A stretch of DNA of 34,306 nt, from assembly GCA_017634255.1 (NCBI GenBank), contig JAGBNT010000019.1, positions 1 to 34,306 on the forward strand. Reading direction: 5' to 3'. Positions 7,700 to 16,035 of the stretch are shown here, piece after piece. The notes beneath the pieces were generated by a model. It made no database searches. It was not told the DNA's origin and saw only the letters and a list, made by a program, of their open reading frames with translations. Both the position numbers and the translations under genes were made by a program. This DNA is from Lachnospiraceae bacterium. Its GTDB lineage: Bacteria; Bacillota_A; Clostridia; Lachnospirales; Lachnospiraceae. Every line of letters starts with the position of its first letter. Positions within the stretch are counted from its first letter, which is position 1.

Positions 7700-7817
7700 T
7701 TCCTGAACGCAAAATCGGAATTGCGTTCAGGAATCCCGCGTTCCGCGGGACACGCCCATCGCTTCGCGATGACCTGGTCCAATACGGATATTGAATTTTC
7801 GATAAAATTCAATATCC
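7700..7817. repeat. Cluster of four consecutive perfect hairpins
   Basis: In order: TTCCTGAACGCAA/TTGCGTTCAGGAA (13 bp, 7700-7733); TCCCGCG-TTC-CGCGGGA (7734-7750); CATCGC-TTC-GCGATG (7757-7771); and GGATATTGAATTTT/AAAATTCAATATCC (14 bp, 7786-7817, loop CGAT). All arms match perfectly and none is followed by a T-run, so these are not ordinary terminators. The last hairpin ends 2 bases before the extended -10 of the helicase gene and could form a cruciform or operator there. Confidence 0.75.
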
Positions 7818-7819
7818 TA

Positions 7820-7828
7820 TGATATAAT
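7820..7828 (+). promoter_or_regulatory. Extended -10 promoter of the pcrA-type gene
   Basis: TGATATAAT at 7820-7828 is an exact extended -10 (TGn-TATAAT). No -35 match is found 16-18 bp upstream, where the 14-bp hairpin lies. A start site near 7835 would give a leader of about 25 nt with AGGAG at 7846-7850 before ATG 7860. Confidence 0.55.
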
Positions 7829-7859
7829 CCTACGGAAAAAATTACAGGAGAATAAATAA

Positions 7860-10103
7860 ATGCCGGATCTGGAAAAAGAATTAAATCCGATGCAGGCGGC
7901 TGCCGCAAGAACTGTGGACGGGCCGGTGCTTATCCTTGCCGGGGCGGGCTCCGGGAAGACGAGGACCCTTATATACCGAATTGCAAATATGCTCGAGCAG
8001 GGGATAAACCCCTGGAATATCATGGCGATAACCTTCACGAACAAGGCGGCGAAGGAAATGCGGGACAGGGTCAGGGACATGATGAAGACCGATGCCGACA
8101 GGATATGGGTCTCGACCTTCCATTCGACCTGCCTTCGGATAATGTTTAAATTCGCCGAATATCTGGGCTATACCCAAAGCTTTGAGATAGCGGACACCTC
8201 GGACCAGAAGTCCATCCTTAAGGATATATATAAGGAGCTCAATGTGGATAAAAAGATGTATCCTGAAAAGAGGATATTAAATGCGATATCCAAGGCAAAG
8301 GATGAGCTTATAGGACCAGAGGAGTTCGAAAAGGAAAATAAAAACGACTTCTCGAAGGAGATGCTTATCCGCTTCTACAAGGAATACCAAAAGCGGCTCA
8401 GGAAAAATAACTCCATGGATTTTGACGACCTCATCATGAACACGGTCACCTTGTTCAGGGAGAATAAGGAGGCGCTGGACTACTATCAGGAGCGCTTTAA
8501 GTACATAATGGTGGATGAGTACCAGGATACGAATACGGCTCAGTTTGAGCTTATCCGTCTGCTGGCAGGAAAATATAAGAATTTATGCGTGGTCGGAGAC
8601 GACGACCAGTCCATCTACCGCTTCAGGGGGGCAAATATCTACAATATACTCAGCTTTGAAAAGACCTATCCCGAGGCACAGGTCATAAAGCTCGAGGAGA
8701 ACTATCGCTCAACCTCCAATATTCTGGATGCAGCCAATGCCGTTATCAGGAACAATACCCAGAGAAAGGCGAAGAGCCTATGGACCGAAAATAAAACAGG
8801 CTCGCTCATACACTTTAAGCAGTTGGATACGGCTGTGGGAGAGGCAGCCTACATTGCTGACGACATCCGGGAGAAGGTTTTAAGCGGCTCCAAAAGGTAC
8901 GGGGATTTTGCAGTGCTGATCCGAACCAACGTACAGAGTAAGGAGCTGGAGGACGCCTTCAGGGTCAGGGGGATAGATTATGACCTCGTAAAGGGCTTAC
9001 GCTTCTGGGACACGAAGGTCATAAAGGATCTGACGGCATATATGATGACGGTTGCGGACGGCGGAAACGACCTTAGAACCCTTAGGATAATAAATACTCC
9101 GAGCAGGGGGATAGGGGCGGCAAGCGTGGAAAAATGCGTGGTCTTTGCAACTGCCAACGGCTACAGCCTTTTTGAGACCACCGGCATAGCCGAGAGGGTT
9201 CCGACTATGAGCGCAAAGGCAGTAAACTCCATGCACGGTTTCTATGACCTGATTATCGGGATAAGAGAGAACATGGCTTCCAAAAGATTGTCCGAGGTGC
9301 TGGATGAGATTATAGATAAGACAGAATACCTAAACTGGCTGGAGGAAAAATCCGAGAACGAGGAGAAATACTTCGAGGCTACGGAATATATAAATAAGCT
9401 CAAGGAGACTCTGGATATATATGAGGACGAAACCGAGGAGCCGAGCCTTGTGGACTTCATGAGGGTAAACGGCATAGAGGGCAGCAATCTGGACAAGACG
9501 GGAGACGGGGACGAGGCAGATAAGGTGCTGATAATGACAATGCACAATGCAAAGGGACTTGAGTTTCCGAACGTCTATATGGCTGGGGTCGAGGAGGGAC
9601 TTTTCCCGGGCTTTGCCACGATGACAAGCGACGATGAATTTGCGATGGAGGAGGAGAGGAGGCTCTGTTATGTGGCGATAACCAGAGCCAGAGAGGAGCT
9701 TTCGATAACCTGTGCGAGGCAGAGGATGATAAACGGGGAGACGAGATATTCAAATCCCTCGCGGTTCATAAGGGAGATTCCGATAGGGCTTCTGGATATG
9801 AAGGTAGCTCCGGTGAAGCGCGTGGAGAGCGATGAACCGAAAAAAAGCTCGAGGCAGATCGCTAGAAGCGCCTTTGCAGCGGCACCCACGGCTTTCTCTA
9901 GCGGGTTTAAGAAGCGCAGCCTCGCGGACAGCGCAAAAGCCCCGGACTACGGGGTCGGCGACAGGGTGCTTCACTTTAAGTTCGGCGAGGGAACGGTCAA
10001 AAATATCGCAAACGGAGGCAGGGATTACGAGGTGACCGTGGACTTCGACGAAGCCGGAACAAAAAAGATGTTTGCAGGGTTTGCCAAATTAAAAAAGCTT
10101 TGA
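7860..10103 (+). CDS. pcrA: UvrD/PcrA-type ATP-dependent DNA helicase
   Basis: A 747-residue SF1A 3'-5' DNA helicase, the usual PcrA length. Visible motifs: Q-motif NPMQAAA, Walker A GAGSGKT (28-34), motif Ia ITFTNKAAKEM, Walker B VDEYQDTN (Asp219-Glu220), motif III GDDDQSIYRFRGA, motif IV EENYRST, motif V TMHNAKGLEFPNVYM, and motif VI YVAITRARE. The C-terminal VGDRVLHFKFGEGTV is the Tudor-like region that contacts RNA polymerase in PcrA. It acts in repair, removal of protein blocks and transcription-replication conflicts in the cytoplasm. AGGAG lies 9 nt before the ATG. It is probably monocistronic, with hairpin-rich DNA on both sides. Confidence 0.95.
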   Translation: MPDLEKELNPMQAAAARTVDGPVLILAGAGSGKTRTLIYRIANMLEQGINPWNIMAITFTNKAAKEMRDRVRDMMKTDADRIWVSTFHSTCLRIMFKFAEYLGYTQSFEIADTSDQKSILKDIYKELNVDKKMYPEKRILNAISKAKDELIGPEEFEKENKNDFSKEMLIRFYKEYQKRLRKNNSMDFDDLIMNTVTLFRENKEALDYYQERFKYIMVDEYQDTNTAQFELIRLLAGKYKNLCVVGDDDQSIYRFRGANIYNILSFEKTYPEAQVIKLEENYRSTSNILDAANAVIRNNTQRKAKSLWTENKTGSLIHFKQLDTAVGEAAYIADDIREKVLSGSKRYGDFAVLIRTNVQSKELEDAFRVRGIDYDLVKGLRFWDTKVIKDLTAYMMTVADGGNDLRTLRIINTPSRGIGAASVEKCVVFATANGYSLFETTGIAERVPTMSAKAVNSMHGFYDLIIGIRENMASKRLSEVLDEIIDKTEYLNWLEEKSENEEKYFEATEYINKLKETLDIYEDETEEPSLVDFMRVNGIEGSNLDKTGDGDEADKVLIMTMHNAKGLEFPNVYMAGVEEGLFPGFATMTSDDEFAMEEERRLCYVAITRAREELSITCARQRMINGETRYSNPSRFIREIPIGLLDMKVAPVKRVESDEPKKSSRQIARSAFAAAPTAFSSGFKKRSLADSAKAPDYGVGDRVLHFKFGEGTVKNIANGGRDYEVTVDFDEAGTKKMFAGFAKLKKL

Positions 10104-10120
10104 TACAATATGATAGTATT

Positions 10121-10330
10121 CTGTAATTATTCAGAACAGCCCGAAAACGATGCCAGATGCGCTCAGCGCATCTAAACGGCATTCAAAACATGCCACTGGC
10201 ATGTTTTGCACTTGCTGCTGAGGGCGTACAAAGGAGTAAATTTAGCAGGAAGCCCGCCCATTTGCGAAGCAAATCTTAATTGCGGGCTTCAGTAACTGTT
10301 CTGAACCCAGGGAGTTCTGAACAGTTACTG
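10121..10330. repeat. 210-bp structured palindromic element, copy B
   Basis: The left end CTGTAATTATTCAGAAC (10121-10137) matches the reverse complement of the right end (10314-10330) at 14 of 17 positions. Internal stems: AGATGCGC-TCA-GCGCATCT (10155-10173) inside ATGCC/GGCAT; AAAACATGCC-ACT-GGCATGTTTT (10185-10207); GAAGCCCGC/GCGGGCTTC (10249-10257/10282-10290) enclosing ATTTGC-GAA-GCAAAT and then CTTAATT; and CAGTAACTGTTCTGAAC (10290-10306) against the right end with one mismatch. The CC-[6-bp stem, GAA loop]-TTAATT core matches copy A in layout but not in stem sequence. The termini share GTWACTGTTCA with copy A. Confidence 0.7.
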
Positions 10331-10359
10331 TATTCTTGGTTTTGCGGAGGGTTTAAAGT

Positions 10360-10719
10360 ATGCTGGAGTTATCTGGTCTTGAAAGTGTTTTGAAGTTTGT
10401 GAACAATATTAAGATGAATTTAACGGAGTTAATAGAAAAACGTAAAAAGAAGGAGATAGCGGAAATGCAGAAAAAGAACAATACGATACTTATAGTATGT
10501 GCGGCTGTTGCGGGAGCCATTGCTCTGGCTGCCATCATCTATGCGATCTACAGGTACTTTACTCCCGATTATCTTGAGGATTACGATGATGACTTCGACG
10601 ACAGATTCGAGGATGATTTCTTCGACGACGAGGATGGAGAGGACGACAAAAAGGAAGAAGTAAAGAAGGAGGAGCCGGTGGCTGTAAAAGGCGCAGCGGA
10701 AACTGCGACCAATATATGA
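10360..10719 (+). CDS. Small membrane protein with acidic C-terminal tail
   Basis: A 119-residue protein. A basic helical N-terminus (LTELIEKRKKKEIAEMQKK) precedes one TM helix (about residues 43-65, TILIVCAAVAGAIALAAIIY) and a strongly Asp/Glu-rich tail (DDDFDDRFEDDFFDDEDGED) ending in KKEE repeats. By the positive-inside rule the basic end is cytoplasmic and the acidic tail outside. GGAGG at 10346-10350 lies 9 nt before ATG 10360; a later Met at 10414 is less well supported. Its TGA overlaps the next ATG (ATGA), so the two genes are translationally coupled. No family was recognised; the function is unknown. Confidence 0.75.
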   Translation: MLELSGLESVLKFVNNIKMNLTELIEKRKKKEIAEMQKKNNTILIVCAAVAGAIALAAIIYAIYRYFTPDYLEDYDDDFDDRFEDDFFDDEDGEDDKKEEVKKEEPVAVKGAAETATNI

Positions 10720-12119
10720 AAAAAAATGAGCTCGTGACCGGAAAGGTCATTGAACTTGATTTTCCAAATAAAGGAATCGTTGAGACTGAGGGTGGTATTT
10801 GCGTGGTTAAAAATACCATCCCGGGTCAGACGGTTTCTTTTTTTGTTAAGAAAAAAAGGAACGGAAGATATACCGGAAATCTAAAGGAGATAGAAGAAGC
10901 CTCGCCGATGGAGACAGCAAAAGCCTGTCCTCATTTCAGGGTGTGCGGGGGCTGCTCCTACCAGACCCTGCCGATAGAAGCGGAGGAGGGGCTAAAGGGA
11001 GAGCAGGTAAAAAAGCTCATTGAAAACGCGGCGAAGGGTCATGAGGGCTGTCTTGCCAGGGACTGGTTTGAGGGAGTGATAAGCTCGCCTAATGAATATA
11101 ATTACAGGAACAAGATGGAATTTTCCTTCGGAGACGCGGTAAAGGGCGGAGAGCTCAATCTGGGTATGCATGTTTCGGGGCATTTTAACGATGTAGTCAC
11201 CGTAGATGGCTGCAATATAGCCGATGCGGACTTTGTAAGTATTTTAAAGGCAGTCCTTACGCTGGCGCGAAGCGAAGGAATTTCCTTTAGGAACAAGCAC
11301 ACGGGAGAGGGGTATCTGCGACACCTCCTCGTAAGAAAGGGGCAAAATACAGGTCAGACACTTGTGGACCTGGTCACGACCTCCAAGGAGCCGGAGGGGT
11401 TTTTGGAGAAATTCACCTCCTGCGTTCTGGGTATTAAGAACCTTAAGGGGGAGATAACCGGGATACTAAACACCGTAAACGATTCCGCGGCTGACGCGAT
11501 TATAGACGAGGGCACGAGGGTTCTTTACGGGCAGGACTTTTTTTACGATGAGATACTGGGGCTTAAATTTAAGATAACGGCATTTTCCTTTTTCCAGACC
11601 AATACATTAGGTGCCGGGGTACTGTATTCCAAGGTCAGGGAATATGTGGCGGATGCACATGTCGGGACGCTTTTCGACCTGTACTGCGGAACCGGCACCA
11701 TAGCCCAGCTCATGAGCAAATGCGCGGATAAGGTCTGCGGCATCGAGCTCGTTGAGGAGGCGGTAGGAGCCGCAAGGGAAAACGCAGGGCTTAATAATAT
11801 TGAGAATACGGTCTTTTTAGCAGGCGATGTGGGTAAGGTGTTAGCCGGGCTGGATACTAAACCGGATATGTTCATAGTTGACCCGCCGAGAGAGGGAGTG
11901 CATCCGAAGACTTTAGCGTCGCTTTTGGACTACGGGGTTAAAAAATTCATTTATGTATCATGCAAGATAACCTCCTTGGCAAGGGATATGGAGGCTATCC
12001 TTACAGCCGGCTACAGCCTTAAAAAAGCATGCTGCGTAAATATGTTCCCGAAGACCAGCGGGATAGAGACGGTGGCGGTGTTTGAGAAAGTTTGTTATAC
12101 ACAGGATATTAGGGTATAA
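10716..12119 (+). CDS. rlmD: 23S rRNA (uracil-C5) methyltransferase, RlmD/RumA family
   Basis: A 467-residue SAM-dependent RNA m5U methyltransferase. An N-terminal TRAM-like domain (residues 1-60) is followed by [4Fe-4S] ligands Cys71, Cys77 and Cys80 (CPHFRVCGGC), with Cys166 (DGCNIAD) as the likely fourth. The SAM site is LFDLYCGTGTIAQ, the active-site loop DPPREGVHP, and the catalytic nucleophile Cys416 lies in YVSCKITSLARD. The usual SCNPxTLARD motif is changed to SCKITSLARD, losing the Asn-Pro, which is mildly odd. The product methylates uridines in 23S rRNA (position 1939 or 747 type, not distinguishable here). It starts within the TGA of the small membrane protein and may depend on coupling. 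Its stop codon lies inside the promoter of the next gene. Confidence 0.88.
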   Translation: MKKNELVTGKVIELDFPNKGIVETEGGICVVKNTIPGQTVSFFVKKKRNGRYTGNLKEIEEASPMETAKACPHFRVCGGCSYQTLPIEAEEGLKGEQVKKLIENAAKGHEGCLARDWFEGVISSPNEYNYRNKMEFSFGDAVKGGELNLGMHVSGHFNDVVTVDGCNIADADFVSILKAVLTLARSEGISFRNKHTGEGYLRHLLVRKGQNTGQTLVDLVTTSKEPEGFLEKFTSCVLGIKNLKGEITGILNTVNDSAADAIIDEGTRVLYGQDFFYDEILGLKFKITAFSFFQTNTLGAGVLYSKVREYVADAHVGTLFDLYCGTGTIAQLMSKCADKVCGIELVEEAVGAARENAGLNNIENTVFLAGDVGKVLAGLDTKPDMFIVDPPREGVHPKTLASLLDYGVKKFIYVSCKITSLARDMEAILTAGYSLKKACCVNMFPKTSGIETVAVFEKVCYTQDIRV

Positions 12120-12120
12120 T
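12092..12120 (+). promoter_or_regulatory. Promoter for the HD-GYP regulator, leaderless arrangement
   Basis: TTGTTA at 12092-12097, 17 bases, then a perfect TATAAT at 12115-12120. The -10 overlaps the rlmD stop codon (12117-12119). The start codon ATG is at 12128, so the expected transcription start (12127-12128) coincides with the A of ATG. There is no Shine-Dalgarno at normal spacing; the only purine run, AGGG at 12111-12114, is 13 nt away. Confidence 0.7.
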
Positions 12121-12127
12121 TATACGT

Positions 12128-13153
12128 ATGGGTGACTGGATATTAGTCGTGGACGACGATACTTCAAACTTAAGAATGGCGAGCCATATCCTGACGAGTG
12201 AGGGAATGAGGGTCAGCTGCCTTAAATCGGGGGCAGAGGCCCTTAAGTTTCTTGAAAAAAATATCCCGAATCTCATCCTCATGGATATTCACATGCCCGA
12301 AATGGACGGCTTCGAGACCTTAAACAGGATAAAGGAAAGGCAGGAGCTTGCCAATATCCCGACGATCTTCCTTACAGCGGACGACGACAGCGAGACGGAG
12401 ACAAAGGGATTAAATATCGGAGCCATGGATTTTATCAAAAAGCCCTTTGTGGCGGAGGTGCTCTTAATAAGGGTGCGCCATACCCTGGAGCTTATAAGGC
12501 TGCAGACATCCTTAGAGCACGAGGTGGAGATAAAGACCCAGGAGGTAGTGGCTCACCAGAAGCGCATAGAGAGGATGTCCACCCAGATAATCCAGGCGCT
12601 TTCCGGGGCGGTGGATGCAAAGGACACCTATACCAACGGCCATTCCACGAGGGTCGCGGAATACGCCAAGGAGATAGCCAGGCGCTTAGGGCTGTCCGAG
12701 CAGGAGCAGGACAATATATATATCATGGGACTCCTGCATGACGTGGGGAAGATAGGGGTTTCGGACTCGATCATAAATAAGCCTGCGAAGCTTACCGAAG
12801 AAGAGTACGAGGAGATAAAAAACCATCCGGTGCTGGGCGCAAGGATATTAAAGAACATCTCGGAGTTTCCGGGGCTTGTAACCGGAGCCCGCTGGCACCA
12901 CGAGCGCTACGACGGCAAGGGCTATCCGGACGGGCTTAAGGGTGAGGACATACCAGCCGAGGCGCGGATCATTGCCGTGGCGGATGCCTACGACGCCATG
13001 ACCAGCCGGAGAAGCTACAGGGATGTACTGCCGCAGGAGAAGGTCCGACTGGAGATAGCCGGGGGCAGGGGGACCCAGTTCGACCCGGAATATGCGGATA
13101 TCATTCTGGCTATGATCGACGAGGATAAGGAATATAAATTAAGAGAAATATAG
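12128..13153 (+). CDS. Response regulator with HD-GYP c-di-GMP phosphodiesterase domain
   Basis: A 341-residue protein. The receiver domain is residues 4-120, with acidic pocket Asp9-Asp10, phosphoacceptor Asp53 (LILMDIHMPEMDG), Thr in IFLTADD, and Lys in IKKPF. A coiled-coil linker follows (about 120-160, LEHEVEIKTQEVVAHQKRIER). The HD-GYP domain has GHSTRVAEYA, HD at His204-Asp205 (LLHDVGKIG), and HHERYDGKGYPDGL from His257. HD-GYP domains hydrolyse cyclic di-GMP; catalytic residues are intact. It is the soluble output of the two hybrid kinases downstream. ATG 12128 is the only plausible start: an in-frame TAG lies at 12110 and the receiver begins at residue 4. Translation is probably leaderless. 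Confidence 0.92.
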   Translation: MGDWILVVDDDTSNLRMASHILTSEGMRVSCLKSGAEALKFLEKNIPNLILMDIHMPEMDGFETLNRIKERQELANIPTIFLTADDDSETETKGLNIGAMDFIKKPFVAEVLLIRVRHTLELIRLQTSLEHEVEIKTQEVVAHQKRIERMSTQIIQALSGAVDAKDTYTNGHSTRVAEYAKEIARRLGLSEQEQDNIYIMGLLHDVGKIGVSDSIINKPAKLTEEEYEEIKNHPVLGARILKNISEFPGLVTGARWHHERYDGKGYPDGLKGEDIPAEARIIAVADAYDAMTSRRSYRDVLPQEKVRLEIAGGRGTQFDPEYADIILAMIDEDKEYKLREI

Positions 13154-13171
13154 TCCCGCAAAATCCGGCGC

Positions 13172-13208
13172 AGTAAACGTCAAAGTAAAGAGAACTTTGT
13201 CGTTTACT
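13172..13208. repeat. 15-bp inverted repeat ahead of the first hybrid kinase
   Basis: AGTAAACGTCAAAGT (13172-13186) and ACTTTGTCGTTTACT (13194-13208) pair with one mismatch around a 7-base loop. No T-run follows, so it is a weak terminator at best. Its right arm overlaps a possible -35 (TTGTCG, 13197-13202), which makes an operator equally plausible. Confidence 0.6.
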
Positions 13209-13225
13209 ATAGTTAATAAGATAAT
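13197..13225 (+). promoter_or_regulatory. Possible promoter for the hybrid kinase pair
   Basis: TTGTCG at 13197-13202, a 17-base spacer and GATAAT at 13220-13225. The match is moderate. It would allow the two kinases to be transcribed apart from the HD-GYP gene, 89 bp upstream. Confidence 0.35.
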
Positions 13226-13242
13226 ATAAGGGGGGTATATAA

Positions 13243-16035
13243 GTGGATATAAAGACCAGCATGGAAGAAAACCGGAAATGGATCCAGCTTGTAATTCCCA
13301 TCATCTATACGCTGGGAGGCATCGCCCTCGGAGCGGCATCACTCATCTTAAACTGGGAGCCCTGGATACCCATACTGATGGCAGTCAGCATCGCTGCCGT
13401 TTGGTGGATGCATATAGGTCAGTTCTTTTCTGCTGCCGTCAGACTCAGGATCTACGGCGGTTTCCTTATGATCGCCATGTTTTTCTACGGTATTCACCGT
13501 ACAAGCCTTCATGATGTATCTATAATAGCAGCCATAATCTTTGCAGTATATTCCATGACTGAGGAAAAGTCAGTTATAAGGATGACACTCGGAGTCTACG
13601 CCCTGCTGCTCATATACCATCTGGCAATAACCTCCGGGTCGGGGGTCAGGGTCAGCGCCTTAAACGTTCTAAGGATGCTCCTTCATATCGGGGCTGTCTT
13701 TATCCTTTCCAGAATAGCTGAAGCGTCAATAAACAAAAGAAGAGCCGACCTTGCGGACTATGGCAGGATGATGGAGGAGCTGGAGCAGGTGAGCCGTAGG
13801 ACAGACGACTTTATGACCAACGTTTCCCATGAGCTCAGAACACCGATAAACGCGGTGACAGGCATAACTTCCATAATGATAAAGTCAGAGACCGACTTAA
13901 AGAGAAAGACGGAGCTCTCCGGGGTGCAGCGTGCCGGGCACAGGCTTTTTGAGCAGATAGGGGATATTCTCGATTATACCGAGATAGATACGAATAAAAT
14001 AAAGCTTTCCAACGAGTCCTATATGATGTCCTCGGTCTTAAACGATATAGTCACGGAGATACAGCAGCTGGAGACGGAGGATTTTCCGGAGATCGTCATA
14101 AATATAGACCCGGAGATACCCTCAAGGCTAAAGGGCGACGGCAGAAGGGTCAAGAAGATCATAAGGCACCTCCTGGATAACGCTGTAAAGTTCACCCGGG
14201 AGGGCGGGATATACGTGCATGTCTATACGATGAAAAAGGACTATGGCGTAAATGTCTGCATAGAGGTGGTGGATACGGGCATCGGTATCAGCGAAGCCGA
14301 CAGGGAGAGGATAATGAGCGGCTTCTACCAGACGGATTCGGGACGGAGCAGAAGGGCAGGCGGCATAGGTCTCGGACTTCCCATAGTCTACGGCTTTGTC
14401 AGAGCCATGGGAGGGTTTGTCAGGATAGAGAGCGAGCCGGGAAAGGGAACATCGGTCTATGTCTCGATACCCCAGAGGGTGGCGGAGGATTCGCCGAGCA
14501 TAAGCGTGGAGTCCCCGGAGGAGCTCTGCCTTGCCTGCTATTTAAAGCCGGATAAGTATAAAAATGCAAGGCTAAGGGATTTCTATAACGATACCATAGC
14601 CGACATGGTAAGGGGATGCAACCTTCAGCTTCACAGGGTCAGCTCCATAGCGGAGCTGGAAAAGCTTATGCAGACCTACAAGCTCACCCATCTCTTTATA
14701 GGTCAGGAGGAATACGAAAGGGACGAGGGCTATTTTGAATACCTGGACGAGGATATAAAGGTGGCGGTATCGACCAGCTATTTCTTTACTCTAAAGCCGG
14801 GAAGCCGGATGCTGATTATGAGAAAGCCCTTCTTTGCCTTTACGGTGGCGAATATCTTAAATGCGGTCAAGAACGAGGACGGGTCACTCGAAGGCGTTGA
14901 GGAAAAGCGGCCTTATTTCCCGGGCGTTCGGGCTCTAGTGGTGGACGACGAGGAGATGAACCTCTTTGTGGCAAAGGGAATATTCTCGGACTATGGAATG
15001 GAGGTGGTCACTGCCTCCGGAGGTCAGGAGGCTATCGATATCTTCGAGGTGGAGGAATTTGACATTATCTTCATGGACCACATGATGCCGGAGATGGACG
15101 GAGTCGAGGCAATGAAGGTATTAAAGCGCCGCTCAAGGGATATGAAGAAGGCTCCTGTAATAATAGCCCTTACGGCAAATGCGGTTTCGGGAGCCCGGGA
15201 GATGTTCTTGGAGGAGGGCTTCGACGAATTTGTAGCCAAGCCCATAGAGCCTACGGAGCTTGAGCGTACGCTTAAGAAGGTGCTGCCGGTTTCAGCGGTT
15301 AAGTACAGGGAAGCCGGGGAGGAGAGCGCCTTTACCAGGGAAGAGGCTCCCACCCAGAATGAAGAGGAAAGGAAGGATCCGATAGAGGAGCTTGCCAGAA
15401 AGGGTATAAATATACGCTCGGGCTTAAATTACTGCAGGGGCGACAAGGACTTTTATTATGAGCTCCTTAATAAATTCGCTTTGGATTTTGATAAGAAGAG
15501 CAGGGACATCGATGAAAACTTTGAAAGAGAGGACTGGGCGGATTACCGCATAAGGGTTCATGCCTTGAAGAGCTCTTCCAAGATGGTCGGAGCCGACAGG
15601 CTGTCCGAGCTCGCTGCATCCATGGAGGCTGCGGCTAAGGAGGCTGCCGCCGGCGGTAAGGGAAGCGAATATATAATGGCACATCAGGAGGAGCTTAAGA
15701 GCCTGTACCATGAAACAGCCCTTAAGGTCCGGGAGGCTCTGGGTGTCGGGGAAGAGACCGAACAGGAGCTTAAGGAGATCGACATTAAGCTTCTTTGCAG
15801 CAAGCTAAAGGAGATAGGCAGCTGTCTCGAAACCTTTGAGGCTGATAGAGCCGAGAGCCTGATAAAGGAGATATCCGGCTTCAGTACGGGAGGGCAGAGC
15901 GTCAGTGCCCTTTTGGGAGAGGTAAGGTCGATGATAGAGGACTTTGACCTCGATTCAGCGGAGCAGGAAATAAATGCCCTAATTGAAAAGCTTTCGGGGA
16001 ATACCTCGCAGATAAATGGAGGTTCGGGAATATGA
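13243..16035 (+). CDS. Membrane hybrid histidine kinase with pseudo-receiver, receiver and HPt domains
   Basis: A 930-residue kinase starting at GTG 13243, 7 nt after AAGGGGGG. Residues about 10-165 hold around six TM helices with short loops. HisKA has the phosphorylated His196 in VSHELRTP, and HATPase_c shows DNAVKFT, VVDTGIGIS and GGIGLGLPI. Residues about 423-542 look like a degenerate receiver: the position of the phosphoacceptor reads THLFIGQEEYE with no Asp. A true receiver follows (561-680, phosphoacceptor Asp612 in IIFMDHMMPEMDG, Lys in FVAKP). The HPt domain has His773 in RVHALKSSSKMVGAD. A further helical segment (about 845-920) resembles HPt without a histidine. This is a full intramolecular phosphorelay whose HPt can pass phosphate to the HD-GYP regulator. 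The stop overlaps the next ATG (ATGA). Confidence 0.92.
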   Translation: MDIKTSMEENRKWIQLVIPIIYTLGGIALGAASLILNWEPWIPILMAVSIAAVWWMHIGQFFSAAVRLRIYGGFLMIAMFFYGIHRTSLHDVSIIAAIIFAVYSMTEEKSVIRMTLGVYALLLIYHLAITSGSGVRVSALNVLRMLLHIGAVFILSRIAEASINKRRADLADYGRMMEELEQVSRRTDDFMTNVSHELRTPINAVTGITSIMIKSETDLKRKTELSGVQRAGHRLFEQIGDILDYTEIDTNKIKLSNESYMMSSVLNDIVTEIQQLETEDFPEIVINIDPEIPSRLKGDGRRVKKIIRHLLDNAVKFTREGGIYVHVYTMKKDYGVNVCIEVVDTGIGISEADRERIMSGFYQTDSGRSRRAGGIGLGLPIVYGFVRAMGGFVRIESEPGKGTSVYVSIPQRVAEDSPSISVESPEELCLACYLKPDKYKNARLRDFYNDTIADMVRGCNLQLHRVSSIAELEKLMQTYKLTHLFIGQEEYERDEGYFEYLDEDIKVAVSTSYFFTLKPGSRMLIMRKPFFAFTVANILNAVKNEDGSLEGVEEKRPYFPGVRALVVDDEEMNLFVAKGIFSDYGMEVVTASGGQEAIDIFEVEEFDIIFMDHMMPEMDGVEAMKVLKRRSRDMKKAPVIIALTANAVSGAREMFLEEGFDEFVAKPIEPTELERTLKKVLPVSAVKYREAGEESAFTREEAPTQNEEERKDPIEELARKGINIRSGLNYCRGDKDFYYELLNKFALDFDKKSRDIDENFEREDWADYRIRVHALKSSSKMVGADRLSELAASMEAAAKEAAAGGKGSEYIMAHQEELKSLYHETALKVREALGVGEETEQELKEIDIKLLCSKLKEIGSCLETFEADRAESLIKEISGFSTGGQSVSALLGEVRSMIEDFDLDSAEQEINALIEKLSGNTSQINGGSGI

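Noticed and set aside
7700..7817. CRISPR array or tandem repeat
   Set aside because: The four hairpins differ in sequence and there is no direct repeat with spacers. No CRISPR-like periodicity was found anywhere in the window.
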